A DNA stretch of 39,028 bases from an uncultured Bacteroidota bacterium (GTDB lineage Bacteria; Bacteroidota; Bacteroidia; Bacteroidales; P3). The notes under the pieces were generated by a model that was not told the origin of the DNA, did no database searches, and saw only the letters and a list, made by a program, of their open reading frames with translations. A program made the translations under genes and the position numbers. Position 1 is the first letter of the stretch; each line of letters opens with the position of its first letter. Location of the stretch: the NCBI GenBank assembly GCA_900545215.1, contig UQXW01000016.1, positions 1 through 39,028 on the forward strand, read 5' to 3'. Positions 25,630-32,991 of this stretch are shown piece by piece.

Positions 25630-27984
25630 TCAATTTACATCTGCTCTTATCCCAATGCTTTCACAGAAAGCATTGTATTGTTCTTGGTCTTTATCCTTAA
25701 TGGCATCAAGAATAAATTGAGCACATTTCTTCATCTCGGCATAATCCGAAATGGTCATGCCTCGTTCTATTAGCCCTTCAAGATGTGAGAGCTCGTTATC
25801 TATCCTATCAATAGTCGTAGCTGCATACTCATTAGAGAAGAAACGCTTCATCTTCTTATGGAGACAATTCGTCTCGTTGTCAGGGTACTTATAGTATAAA
25901 TACGCCTCTAAAAACTTACGTGCATTATTCCCAAAGTTGTAAAACAATTCATGATTTTCGTTTTCGGTAGCTTGACTGCATTTGTAAATCTGATGAAATA
26001 AGTAGTTGAACTCGGTTACATGTTCTTTCATATATTTGGGCATGCAGTGCAAATAAGACTGTTCATTTTGCCGTTCAAGCAAAAACCATGCACGTTGTTT
26101 ATCTGTATGTAAACGCTTAAGGTAACGTAAGAAGTCAAGATTGTGAGTTGAAATGAATAATTGAACCCATTCCTGTTTGGAGACAATTTGTTGATCTATC
26201 AAAGAGAAGATGAAGAAGACATGATTAGCATCCAAACTTGAAATTGGGTCGTCAATCCATATTATAGGCTTTTTTGAGACGGTCTCAATATCATCAAGTT
26301 TTGCAACAAAGTAGGCGAAGGCAACAAGATTTCTCTCCCCCTCACTAAGATTATAGGCTTTCTTATCTTGTCTAAACACATCGAAATAAACGCCTTCTCC
26401 ATTTTGATGTTTTACTGCCCTAAGCTCAATAAAGTGATGCCCAAAGTAGTTCTGAAGAATACTATTAACCCTTCTTGCTCCTTCCTCTTCGTTTTGGCGG
26501 AGGCGTTCTTTTGCTTGGATTTCGGATTCCAATTGGCGAATTTGCGACTCTTTCTGCTCTTTGAGGGCTTTTAGTCCATTAGCTGTGCGCTCTTTATATG
26601 CTATTGATTCTACTGCTTGAGAATATCTAGTCTCTTCTTTAAAGCGAGCAACTTCACTCAGGCGGAGTTTTGTTCTGTTATCCGCCTGCACTTTGCTTAG
26701 ATTACTTCCATACAGTCTAGCACTTTCATTGAGTTTCTGGATGCGTCGATATATATCCTCTATGGCTGTAAAGTCAAAGGTATGATTTGTATAGGTGAGA
26801 ATAGTGTGAATACTATCTTGTTTGCTTTTTAATTGTTGGAGGATAGAGGTTAAAGTAGTGATACAATCTTTCCGGACGGCATCCATATCTTTATTTATTC
26901 TCTCTACGTCATCCTTGAAACATAAATAATAATTGTTCGGTGAAACCTTGTAGAGATCTTCAAGTATCTGGATTCTCCCATTTATCCACGCAATAGCTTT
27001 TTCAATCCTTATCTTTAAATCTTTTGTTGCTTCATCATAGTGCCGTTCTAAAGTCTCCCATCGGGAAGCTGTAATTGTCCCTCCGCAGAAAAGACAAGTT
27101 TCCCTATCCTTATGCAATTCGCAACCTTCTTCAACCCATTTGTGGGCCATAGCATTGTGAACAAGCTCCTCTATTTTATCTGAAGCTAAGATTTGTTGCT
27201 CAACAATACTTTTTACATTTTCATTAATCTCTTCGAAGTTAAGGGATTCAGCTGCATTTATATCAGGTATCTGTTTCAAGTCTTCTTTCAATGTTGCTTT
27301 TAGTTCATCAACTTGATCATCAGTCAAAAGGTCTTCCTCAGTAACGCAATTCAGGTCGTTTTTGAGTTTTGTTATATTATAGTTTTGATCTCCATAGACC
27401 TCAGATTGATACTTAATACTATTTGCTCCTGAAGTAGCCTTGTTCTTCAAACTTAATTCTAACCTGTTCTGCTCATCTTGATAATTTTTATTTGCAGTAT
27501 TATAGGTGTTAGTTGCCTCAATCTTTTCTTTATACAGACCTGTTTCACTACCCTCTTCTGAAGATCCAAGTTTTCTCTTAAATTCCTGAATCTCTTTTTC
27601 GATTTCTACATTCCCGCCTAAAACAGCAAAGGGTGTTACTCCTTGTTCTGGGTCGTTGGTAAATAGAAGGTTTTCTCTAACAAAATCCTCGTTGAACACA
27701 CGTATAGGATAAGGGATGCTCTCAAAGTTTCTTTCATTGATAGTACTATTGTCAACCATTTCGAAATTGAAAGTTCCACCCTCATATTTCTCTAGTCCAG
27801 CCCCAGTTTCAAATGCGCGAATTATTCGTGAAAGTGTGGTTTTCCCCGAATAATTACGTCCGAAGAGAATGTTTATATCTTGCAGAACTAATGGCTTCCC
27901 TTGAGAGTCTAGAACATTTTTATCCCATTCAAAGTCTTTGAAAATTCCAAGATTATTGATGTTAACAAACTTCTTAATCATCAC
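25630..27984 (-). CDS. rloC: RloC/PrrC-like AAA ATPase, candidate anticodon nuclease
   Basis: A 784-residue protein of the AAA_13 class. Visible features are Walker A G42RNYSGKT49 and a long coiled-coil-rich middle (about 125-505) interrupted by C288-x2-H291 and C297-L-F-C300, resembling the zinc-hook CxxC of RloC. The ABC-type signature YNLSEGERN is at 544-552, Walker B PIIWIDDP at 573-580, and the H-loop STHN at 612-615. In the C-terminal part Arg689 and Glu693 (R-x3-E) and His734 resemble the R-E-H catalytic triad of PrrC/RloC anticodon nucleases, which cut tRNA when restriction is sabotaged by phage. RloC was named for linkage to type I restriction genes; here the partner is a BcgI-like enzyme. 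It overlaps the preceding specificity ORF by 11 bases. The nuclease assignment is an inference; the ATPase is certain. Confidence 0.72.
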   Translation of the reverse strand: MMIKKFVNINNLGIFKDFEWDKNVLDSQGKPLVLQDINILFGRNYSGKTTLSRIIRAFETGAGLEKYEGGTFNFEMVDNSTINERNFESIPYPIRVFNEDFVRENLLFTNDPEQGVTPFAVLGGNVEIEKEIQEFKRKLGSSEEGSETGLYKEKIEATNTYNTANKNYQDEQNRLELSLKNKATSGANSIKYQSEVYGDQNYNITKLKNDLNCVTEEDLLTDDQVDELKATLKEDLKQIPDINAAESLNFEEINENVKSIVEQQILASDKIEELVHNAMAHKWVEEGCELHKDRETCLFCGGTITASRWETLERHYDEATKDLKIRIEKAIAWINGRIQILEDLYKVSPNNYYLCFKDDVERINKDMDAVRKDCITTLTSILQQLKSKQDSIHTILTYTNHTFDFTAIEDIYRRIQKLNESARLYGSNLSKVQADNRTKLRLSEVARFKEETRYSQAVESIAYKERTANGLKALKEQKESQIRQLESEIQAKERLRQNEEEGARRVNSILQNYFGHHFIELRAVKHQNGEGVYFDVFRQDKKAYNLSEGERNLVAFAYFVAKLDDIETVSKKPIIWIDDPISSLDANHVFFIFSLIDQQIVSKQEWVQLFISTHNLDFLRYLKRLHTDKQRAWFLLERQNEQSYLHCMPKYMKEHVTEFNYLFHQIYKCSQATENENHELFYNFGNNARKFLEAYLYYKYPDNETNCLHKKMKRFFSNEYAATTIDRIDNELSHLEGLIERGMTISDYAEMKKCAQFILDAIKDKDQEQYNAFCESIGIRADVN

Positions 27985-28465
27985 TTGTTGAATTTAGATA
28001 TGTTTTGAGTACATCATACTCCATTATACGCATGGTTTGCTCCATATAGGTATAGTCAGGCGTGCCGTCAGCTTGTGAGGGGAGCATGATGATCTGACGC
28101 TTCATACGTTGGGCGTTGAATTTGTAGCCATAGGCATACTTACCTCGTTGTTGAGCAATGGCAGTAGATAGGTAAAGGAGCGTATATTTGTTATTGACGA
28201 TCTCGTCTTTCCAACGCACACGTTTCACATCATCAGAGAAGAGGGCTTCGTAGGGATGATAGAACGAAAAGCCAACACTACCATTGTAATTCACGCCCAA
28301 AACCTCTTTGTTAATACTAGCATTAGTATTGTCTATAAACTCTGTAATACCATTGCACGCTTCAGAAGCTCCAACAAAAGGGCGGTTACCTGTTGTCATA
28401 TCTGCCTTGGTAAGCCTAACCCCATTAGCAATACATAAAATATCTTCCATAAAGAAAGGTCTCAT
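27974..28465 (-). CDS. Separate third target-recognition module (half specificity subunit)
   Basis: A 163-residue protein holding a single type I-style target recognition domain (MEDILCIANGVRLTKADM ... FVGASEACNGITEFID) and a short helical tail after the boundary ADGTPDYTYMEQ. This is half of an ordinary HsdS, which has two such units. Its ATG overlaps the preceding specificity stop by ATGA, so it can be made separately by coupled translation. Upstream of that ATG its frame runs open through a tract of eight G. One extra G would make it the C-terminal third of the preceding protein. It might dimerise as a half-subunit or be silent storage of specificity. Confidence 0.82.
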   Translation of the reverse strand: MRPFFMEDILCIANGVRLTKADMTTGNRPFVGASEACNGITEFIDNTNASINKEVLGVNYNGSVGFSFYHPYEALFSDDVKRVRWKDEIVNNKYTLLYLSTAIAQQRGKYAYGYKFNAQRMKRQIIMLPSQADGTPDYTYMEQTMRIMEYDVLKTYLNSTSDD

Positions 28466-29123
28466 TTTACCCCCCCCGTTAACATTTGTTCACTTTTCCT
28501 GGGGCTAAAGTGGAGCAATGCTTTGCTAAGTGTATCTTGTTCTACCTTCTTCATAAAGGCAGACATAAACTCCCAGTCAGGCGTGCTATCAGCTTGAATA
28601 GGGAGCATCAACAAGAAGTGATTGAGCCTGGATTTATTGATTGCTCTGCCATGCCCGAAACGTGAACGCTGTGCAGATATGCTACGTGCGATAAATAGCA
28701 AACAAAACTTATCTAATGAGAACTTCGGATATAATGCTACGACATGACTATCTAATGCAAATGAATACTCTTGGTAAAAAGCTAAACCTGCACCGCCATC
28801 TCCATCAAGATTAAGCGTGATACAATGCTTAGGAAATAAACTCTTCTTATTTGGAGAGACAAAAGCCTTAACACCATTATCTCCCTTCTTTGCGGAGATT
28901 AGTGGAAGTTCTCCATCTATTAAGGAAGCCATATTGTTTTGATTCCCCTTAATAGGATTGAAGAAATCAGTAAGAACAAACTCACTCCATTCTCTGTCTT
29001 CCAATGCACCAAGGCTTATGATATGCTCAAGTAGTTGCTCCTCGAGCTTGGGACGAACTCTTGATAATAGCTCCTCCTCAACTTGCTTCATATAGGCTTC
29101 CATAAAAGCCCAGTCAGGCGTGC
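28054..29123 (-). repeat. Three copies of AGTCAGGCGTGC at TRD module boundaries
   Basis: Plus-strand copies lie at 28054-28065, 28575-28586 and 29112-29123, spaced 521 and 537 bases. All encode the conserved G-T/S-P-D boundary before the helical spacer of a TRD. The first two extend to 20 matches in 22 bases. They could support recombination between modules. Confidence 0.85.
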
Positions 29124-29559
29124 CATCTGCTTTGACCGGTAAAAACACCTTCCCTCGCCTTAGTCGAGTTAAAGTTGCACCATAGCTTCCCCAACTAAAC
29201 TTTTGCACAAGTACTCTTATCGCTCTTATCACAAAGAGAGCATTGTACTTGTTTAATTGAGAGTGCCGGACTATTTGAATGTTCTGACCAGTATAAAAAG
29301 GTGCTGATTGATAGAAAACTGTTTGTGTATCTAATCCTATTGTGATAACATTTGCCTCGTCCATCTTGTAGCTAGACTGGTGATCAATGAAGCTATCAAT
29401 TCCATTATTATTCTCACTGCGTGTGATATAAGGATTATCTCCTATAGTTCCTGTCAACCGTTTTTTATCAATACTACTACTTGTTGAAGTAATCTCGAAT
29501 AATTCTCCAAGCACGAATTCTTGCCATTCTCGATCTGTTAGCTGTAATTGTCTACTCAT
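28462..29559 (-). CDS. Two-TRD DNA specificity subunit (HsdS / BcgI-B type)
   Basis: A 365-residue specificity subunit that would direct the nuclease-methyltransferase to a bipartite DNA site. TRD1 begins REWQEFVLGELFEI and ends at ADGTPDWAFMEAYM, leading into a helical spacer (about 150-180). TRD2 begins REWSEFVLTDFFNPI and ends at ADSTPDWEFMSAFM with a second helix. The start at 29559 is chosen, overlapping the upstream methyltransferase stop by 8 bases; in-frame upstream codons up to 29595 give a longer version. The last codons run through GGGGGGGG and end in TGA within ATGA of the next ORF. The length is near that of BcgI B. Confidence 0.85.
   Translation of the reverse strand: MSRQLQLTDREWQEFVLGELFEITSTSSSIDKKRLTGTIGDNPYITRSENNNGIDSFIDHQSSYKMDEANVITIGLDTQTVFYQSAPFYTGQNIQIVRHSQLNKYNALFVIRAIRVLVQKFSWGSYGATLTRLRRGKVFLPVKADGTPDWAFMEAYMKQVEEELLSRVRPKLEEQLLEHIISLGALEDREWSEFVLTDFFNPIKGNQNNMASLIDGELPLISAKKGDNGVKAFVSPNKKSLFPKHCITLNLDGDGGAGLAFYQEYSFALDSHVVALYPKFSLDKFCLLFIARSISAQRSRFGHGRAINKSRLNHFLLMLPIQADSTPDWEFMSAFMKKVEQDTLSKALLHFSPRKSEQMLTGGVK
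28470..28477 (-). repeat. Eight-G homopolymer tract at the specificity-ORF junction
   Basis: Eight consecutive C on the plus strand, G on the coding strand, sit 4 bases before the ATG of the third TRD ORF. With 8 G the upstream frame ends ..LTGGVK-stop. With 9 or 6 G the same frame would read on in phase through AAA-ATG-AGA into the third TRD. This is the longest G/C homopolymer I noticed in the window and has the form of a slipped-strand phase-variation tract. Confidence 0.9.
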
Positions 29560-31465
29560 TACTAGTTTCATTATCGAAGAGGTAACCTCTTCCATGTGTA
29601 ATCATATTGAACTGGAACGTGAGATAGTCTGCCATCGTTTTACGGAAGTCTTCTTTGCTGGGTATCTCATCATTGAAGTAGTAGAACGAATGCAGCCATT
29701 CGTCATCAGGCTCAATCGTAGTCTCTACACAGAACTTGCTCTCTGCCCCCGTGTGTCCGTGCCACACATTGAGGAGGTGCTGCTTGCGGTCTTTCGCTGT
29801 ACCATTATCCACTAAGCCAACATGCTTAGCAACAACAAAGCCATCGTCCTCAAAGTTGATGAATTTGCATTTTTTCTTCTTGGGATGTGGTACTCCTGCC
29901 GTAAAAATTGCAATACAAGGATTTGTACCAACACCATAGAAGGTATTATTATTAAGCGTTATCACTCCTTCAAGTGTGTGATGTTTGAGGATATTGCGTT
30001 TGATGGTTTTCTCTGTGCTAGTCTTACCTGTAACAGAAGATTGAGGAATAATGACAATAGCCCTTGCATCCTCGCTTAGAGAGTCCAATAAATGTTCCGT
30101 AAAAGCTATTTCATACTTATCGGGGTCATCTTTACTTCCTTGTGAATAGGGCGGATTCATCATCCCAACTGTGCAGTGCATTTCTTTTTGAATCTTACCT
30201 GCAGATTCTGAAAGAAAATCGAAGTTATGCAAATTGCTCTTGCCATCACCACGCAAAATCATATTAGTAGTAGCAATGGTAAACATATAATCTTGTAGTT
30301 CAATCCCCATCAATTGTTCTTTGCGAATGGAGCGTTGTAGGTCTAAATTGCTTGTTTGCTGTAACATTGAGTGCATAGCCGCAATAAGAAATCCTGCTGT
30401 TCCACAGCAAGGGTCAAGTACTCTATCTGAGGGATTTAATCCAATCAAGTCGCAAAACAACTCTGTAATATGCCTTGGTGTAAGGACAATTCCGAGATTT
30501 TGTCCATCCTTACCTGAGTAAGCCATGAACTCCCCATAAAACATACCTAAATAATCATCCGCTGATTGAGAATAGAGAATAGATCGATGAATACTCTCTC
30601 GTAAGAACTCTGTGTATTCTCGCAGGAGTGTCTTCTTACTCTTTGGATCTTTGTCATTAATCTTACGATTATCTCTAATAACAGCGAATTGTGCTAATAT
30701 TTTATCACGCTTGGTCGTGGGTGAGACGTTAGCACGGGTAAGATTGGCTTCAATAGCATCATATATCTTTTTTCCGTCAGACTTGACTGAGTCTCCTGTA
30801 AGATCGTTGATGGAAAAGCCTTTGAAACTCTCTTCACGAAGAGCTAAGAGAATCCCTGATACCACTAAAGGTTTTTCTTGATTAGTCAAGCCTCCTTTCC
30901 AAAGCATCTCGTGAAGAGTTTCGGCATCCCTCAGTATTTCAGCAGTAGATTTCTCTTCCTCACTAGACTCTTGTAAAATTTCACAATGGTAGTAACGGTC
31001 TATATTATCTTCATTGAAAGAGATAAAAGTTTCAACCTCCGCCAACTCCTTAGGATAAAGACTATCATCTACGAATATAGGGGTAATGCGATGACGTTTC
31101 TCATCTCCAGAAACACCTATAGCAATAACTTTTTTATAATTCGTATGTTGGATGATATGCCGACCATAATGTAACGCACCATTTACGGCATACCCTTGTT
31201 TACTTGCAATATCTTCGAGGAGATTATTATCTTTATCTCTTTGTTCGTGATATGCTATATTGGCTTTATTCTCTATGACCAATACAAAGTCTTTTACTAC
31301 CCCTACAAACTCAGGTTTACCTACTTTTCCTGATTCTGCTTTGGAGGCTGTTTTCAATGCTTTCTCTATCTCTGGAATATCTGAGCTTTGATAACATAAA
31401 TCAATATGAGCCGACTTAAGTAGCTCGTACACCCATAAATCGGTTTGTGCTTCTTTTTTTGCCAT
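29552..31465 (-). CDS. Fused restriction nuclease-adenine methyltransferase (BcgI A-like RM subunit)
   Basis: A 637-residue protein. The N-terminal domain (about 1-165) carries a PD-(D/E)xK-type nuclease signature: P51-E52-F followed by D59 and E65-N-K67. A helical HsdM-N region (about 170-320) follows, then an N6-adenine methyltransferase with SAM motif I D351-PCCGTAGF and catalytic motif IV N437-P-P-Y440. The same fusion and near-identical length are known for BcgI A, a type IIB enzyme that cuts on both sides of its site with a separate specificity subunit. No HsdR motor gene is present, which argues against ordinary type I. The start abuts the controller stop with no gap (TAA-ATG), and the 3' end overlaps the specificity gene. 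Confidence 0.85.
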   Translation of the reverse strand: MAKKEAQTDLWVYELLKSAHIDLCYQSSDIPEIEKALKTASKAESGKVGKPEFVGVVKDFVLVIENKANIAYHEQRDKDNNLLEDIASKQGYAVNGALHYGRHIIQHTNYKKVIAIGVSGDEKRHRITPIFVDDSLYPKELAEVETFISFNEDNIDRYYHCEILQESSEEEKSTAEILRDAETLHEMLWKGGLTNQEKPLVVSGILLALREESFKGFSINDLTGDSVKSDGKKIYDAIEANLTRANVSPTTKRDKILAQFAVIRDNRKINDKDPKSKKTLLREYTEFLRESIHRSILYSQSADDYLGMFYGEFMAYSGKDGQNLGIVLTPRHITELFCDLIGLNPSDRVLDPCCGTAGFLIAAMHSMLQQTSNLDLQRSIRKEQLMGIELQDYMFTIATTNMILRGDGKSNLHNFDFLSESAGKIQKEMHCTVGMMNPPYSQGSKDDPDKYEIAFTEHLLDSLSEDARAIVIIPQSSVTGKTSTEKTIKRNILKHHTLEGVITLNNNTFYGVGTNPCIAIFTAGVPHPKKKKCKFINFEDDGFVVAKHVGLVDNGTAKDRKQHLLNVWHGHTGAESKFCVETTIEPDDEWLHSFYYFNDEIPSKEDFRKTMADYLTFQFNMITHGRGYLFDNETSNE

Positions 31466-31669
31466 TTACTTAACTAAGTCTTTTGGTGATACCTCGAGCA
31501 AGTCTGCCACTTTGAAGATAGTGGCGAGATTGGGTTGTTTGCGGTTGCAAACATAGGCATTGGTCATGCTAAAACTCATACCAAGTTGTTTAGCTAACCA
31601 CGTTTGAGTGCGACCTCTTTCTTTTGGCTTGTCTTTGACAAGATTACTATGCTCGATGTTCTGTGCCAT
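31466..31669 (-). CDS. Small HTH (XRE-type) controller protein
   Basis: A 67-residue DNA-binding protein. The helix-turn-helix is seen in TWLAKQLGMSFSMTNAYVCN followed by RKQPNLATIFKVADLLEVS, typical of XRE/HTH_3 regulators and of C proteins that time restriction-modification expression. It is the first gene of the operon and directly abuts the RM gene. The promoter at 31699-31730, with an imperfect palindrome between its elements, is its likely target. C-protein behaviour is inferred from size, fold and position. Confidence 0.85.
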   Translation of the reverse strand: MAQNIEHSNLVKDKPKERGRTQTWLAKQLGMSFSMTNAYVCNRKQPNLATIFKVADLLEVSPKDLVK

Positions 31670-31698
31670 AAGATTGTGCGTTTGTCAATTTATCTGTG

Positions 31699-31730
31699 CA
31701 AATGTATGAACTTATACTGAACAAAACAAA
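31699..31730 (-). promoter_or_regulatory. Promoter and candidate operator of the restriction operon
   Basis: On the minus strand TTTG (31730-31727) is separated by 20 bases from TACATTTG (31706-31699), a good fit to the Bacteroidetes promoter TTTG-N19/20-TAnnTTTG. A 14-base imperfect palindrome with outer GTAT...ATAC arms (31704-31717) lies in the spacer and touches the -7 box, a plausible autoregulatory site for the HTH protein. The remaining gap to 31961 shows no convincing gene. Confidence 0.65.
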
Positions 31731-31961
31731 GAAAACGGCAGCTTTAACACAATGAATACGATATTATTACTTTGAGGTGAGTGTATGGTGGTACTAATCA
31801 TATCAAAATGAGAAAAACACCTATCATTATTGTATAAAGTAGTTTCCCAATACTTGCTCCTGATATACAACAAAAACTCTCGGAACAGATGTCCAGGAGT
31901 TTTGAGTTGTGTAGAGAAGTCAAGGCTTTGCTTAATAAAGCAAAGGTTATGATAGCACATG

Positions 31962-32261
31962 TTATAGCGAACTTCGCTTGACATAATTCTCTTTCAGTAT
32001 CCTATTGAGATCGGAGAGGCGATAGAGTATCTTGCCAGCGATTTGGGTGTAGGGGAGTATCCCTTTGTCTCGATAGTCCTGCAAGGTGCGTGGAGAAAGG
32101 AAAAGCCTTTCGCAGACCTCTCGCCCTGTGAGGTAGAGTTCTCCATCAAATAGAGGGCGGTGTGTTTGTGCTGTGGTTCGCACACGCTTCGTAAGAATTC
32201 TAATGCCCGAGATGAGTTGCTTCATCTCGGGTGTTTCTTTGTTAATCGTTTCGTATTCCAT
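31962..32261 (-). CDS. HTH_17 excisionase-type regulator (second)
   Basis: A 99-residue protein with a MerR/excisionase-like winged helix of the HTH_17 family: LYLTGREVCERLFLSPRTLQ then DYRDKGILPYTQIAGKILY and a final LSDLNRILKENY. Bacteroidales mobilizable elements regularly carry two such genes in tandem near the helicase; they help excision or regulate mobilization genes. It begins 6 bases after the stop of the other HTH_17 gene and is presumably co-transcribed. The two proteins share the same domain plan but diverge strongly in sequence. Confidence 0.82.
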   Translation of the reverse strand: MEYETINKETPEMKQLISGIRILTKRVRTTAQTHRPLFDGELYLTGREVCERLFLSPRTLQDYRDKGILPYTQIAGKILYRLSDLNRILKENYVKRSSL

Positions 32262-32267
32262 AGTCTT

Positions 32268-32570
32268 TTAGTTTTTATGAGGATTAGACTTTGCAAGGAG
32301 AGCTTCCACGTCCTCACGTTTGTAATAGCACTTATGCCCGATTTGGATAAAGGGCAACACCGCAGTGTCTCGGTAATGTTGCAGTGTCCGCTTGCTGATG
32401 TTCAGTATTCGGCACACATCCCCATTGTGCAATAGGTCGGGCAATTCGGCAGGTGGAGCAAAGTGCTTGTTGAAGCAGTCAGAAAGTTCCACAATGCTCT
32501 CTTTCAGTTCCTCCCAAGCGGAGGTGTCAATGGCTGTAAATCTCATTTTTCGTCGTTGTTTTATTTGCAT
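32268..32570 (-). CDS. HTH_17 excisionase-type regulator (first)
   Basis: About 100 residues. The N-terminal helix (TAIDTSAWEELKESIVEL) is typical of the Bacteroidales family, followed by the HTH_17 domain LLHNGDVCRILNISKRTLQH then YRDTAVLPFIQIGHKCYYKR and EDVEALLAKS. The start at 32570 is chosen because a -7 box at 32589-32596 would place transcription just upstream; ATG at 32546 is an equal candidate. The longer reading to 32684 runs through the promoter. Likely role: excision or control of the divergent helicase/mobilization genes. Confidence 0.8.
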   Translation of the reverse strand: MQIKQRRKMRFTAIDTSAWEELKESIVELSDCFNKHFAPPAELPDLLHNGDVCRILNISKRTLQHYRDTAVLPFIQIGHKCYYKREDVEALLAKSNPHKN

Positions 32571-32588
32571 TATTATTACTTTCAGACG

Positions 32589-32596
32589 CAAATGTA
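32589..32596 (-). promoter_or_regulatory. -7 promoter box for the HTH_17 pair
   Basis: On the minus strand TACATTTG fits TAnnTTTG, 18 bases upstream of the ATG at 32570. Confidence 0.5.
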
Positions 32597-32991
32597 AGCA
32601 GGAGTTTTCGACTTTTTTAAGGCTCGGGATAAGCAGGGAAGTATCGGGAAAACAAAGGAAATCCGTACCCCCAATTTCCTTCATTTTTCACTTATCAAGT
32701 TCTCTTGCTCTATCCCAAAACCTGTTTGTATTTCTCGCAAGGAGCAAACCCCAGCGATTGAAAGCAAGCCACACATTTCTATACCGTGCAATCTGCACAC
32801 CCATTTTACCCCTTTCCCTCCATTTTGGAGCAATAAGGGGCTTTCTCGTTATGCCGTAGCAGAGAAAAGCAATGTACTCCAATGCAGAAACACCGCAGAT
32901 ATTGGCTCACTACAAAAGACTGTCTAACTTGGTTTTAGCAATCAAAAACGTGCTAAACATCAAAGTAAAGTAATAGAAAGCAATCCGCGCA
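32597..32991. promoter_or_regulatory. Divergent regulatory gap before the helicase gene
   Basis: About 395 bases between the HTH_17 pair and the VapE-like gene. TTTAGCA at 32934-32940 is inverted as TGCTAAA at 32951-32957, 35 bases before the helicase start, where a regulator or attenuating hairpin could act. Short readings on either strand (for example 32688-32882 minus) lack domain-like sequence and are not called. Confidence 0.4.

Noticed and set aside
27974..31465. Classical type I restriction-modification (HsdMS with HsdR)
   Set aside because: No HsdR helicase-nuclease is encoded anywhere in the window, and the methyltransferase has its own N-terminal nuclease signature, so a BcgI-like assignment fits better.
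25630..31465. BREX, DISARM or Wadjet defence island
   Set aside because: None of the marker genes (PglZ, BrxC, DrmA/DrmB, JetABCD set) is present. The AAA_13 ATPase alone is not enough.
31712..31984. 90-codon minus-strand ORF between the controller and HTH_17 genes
   Set aside because: It overlaps the controller promoter and the HTH_17 3' end and shows no recognisable protein pattern.
32688..32882. 64-codon minus-strand ORF upstream of the helicase
   Set aside because: No domain features and no promoter or context. It lies in a regulatory gap.
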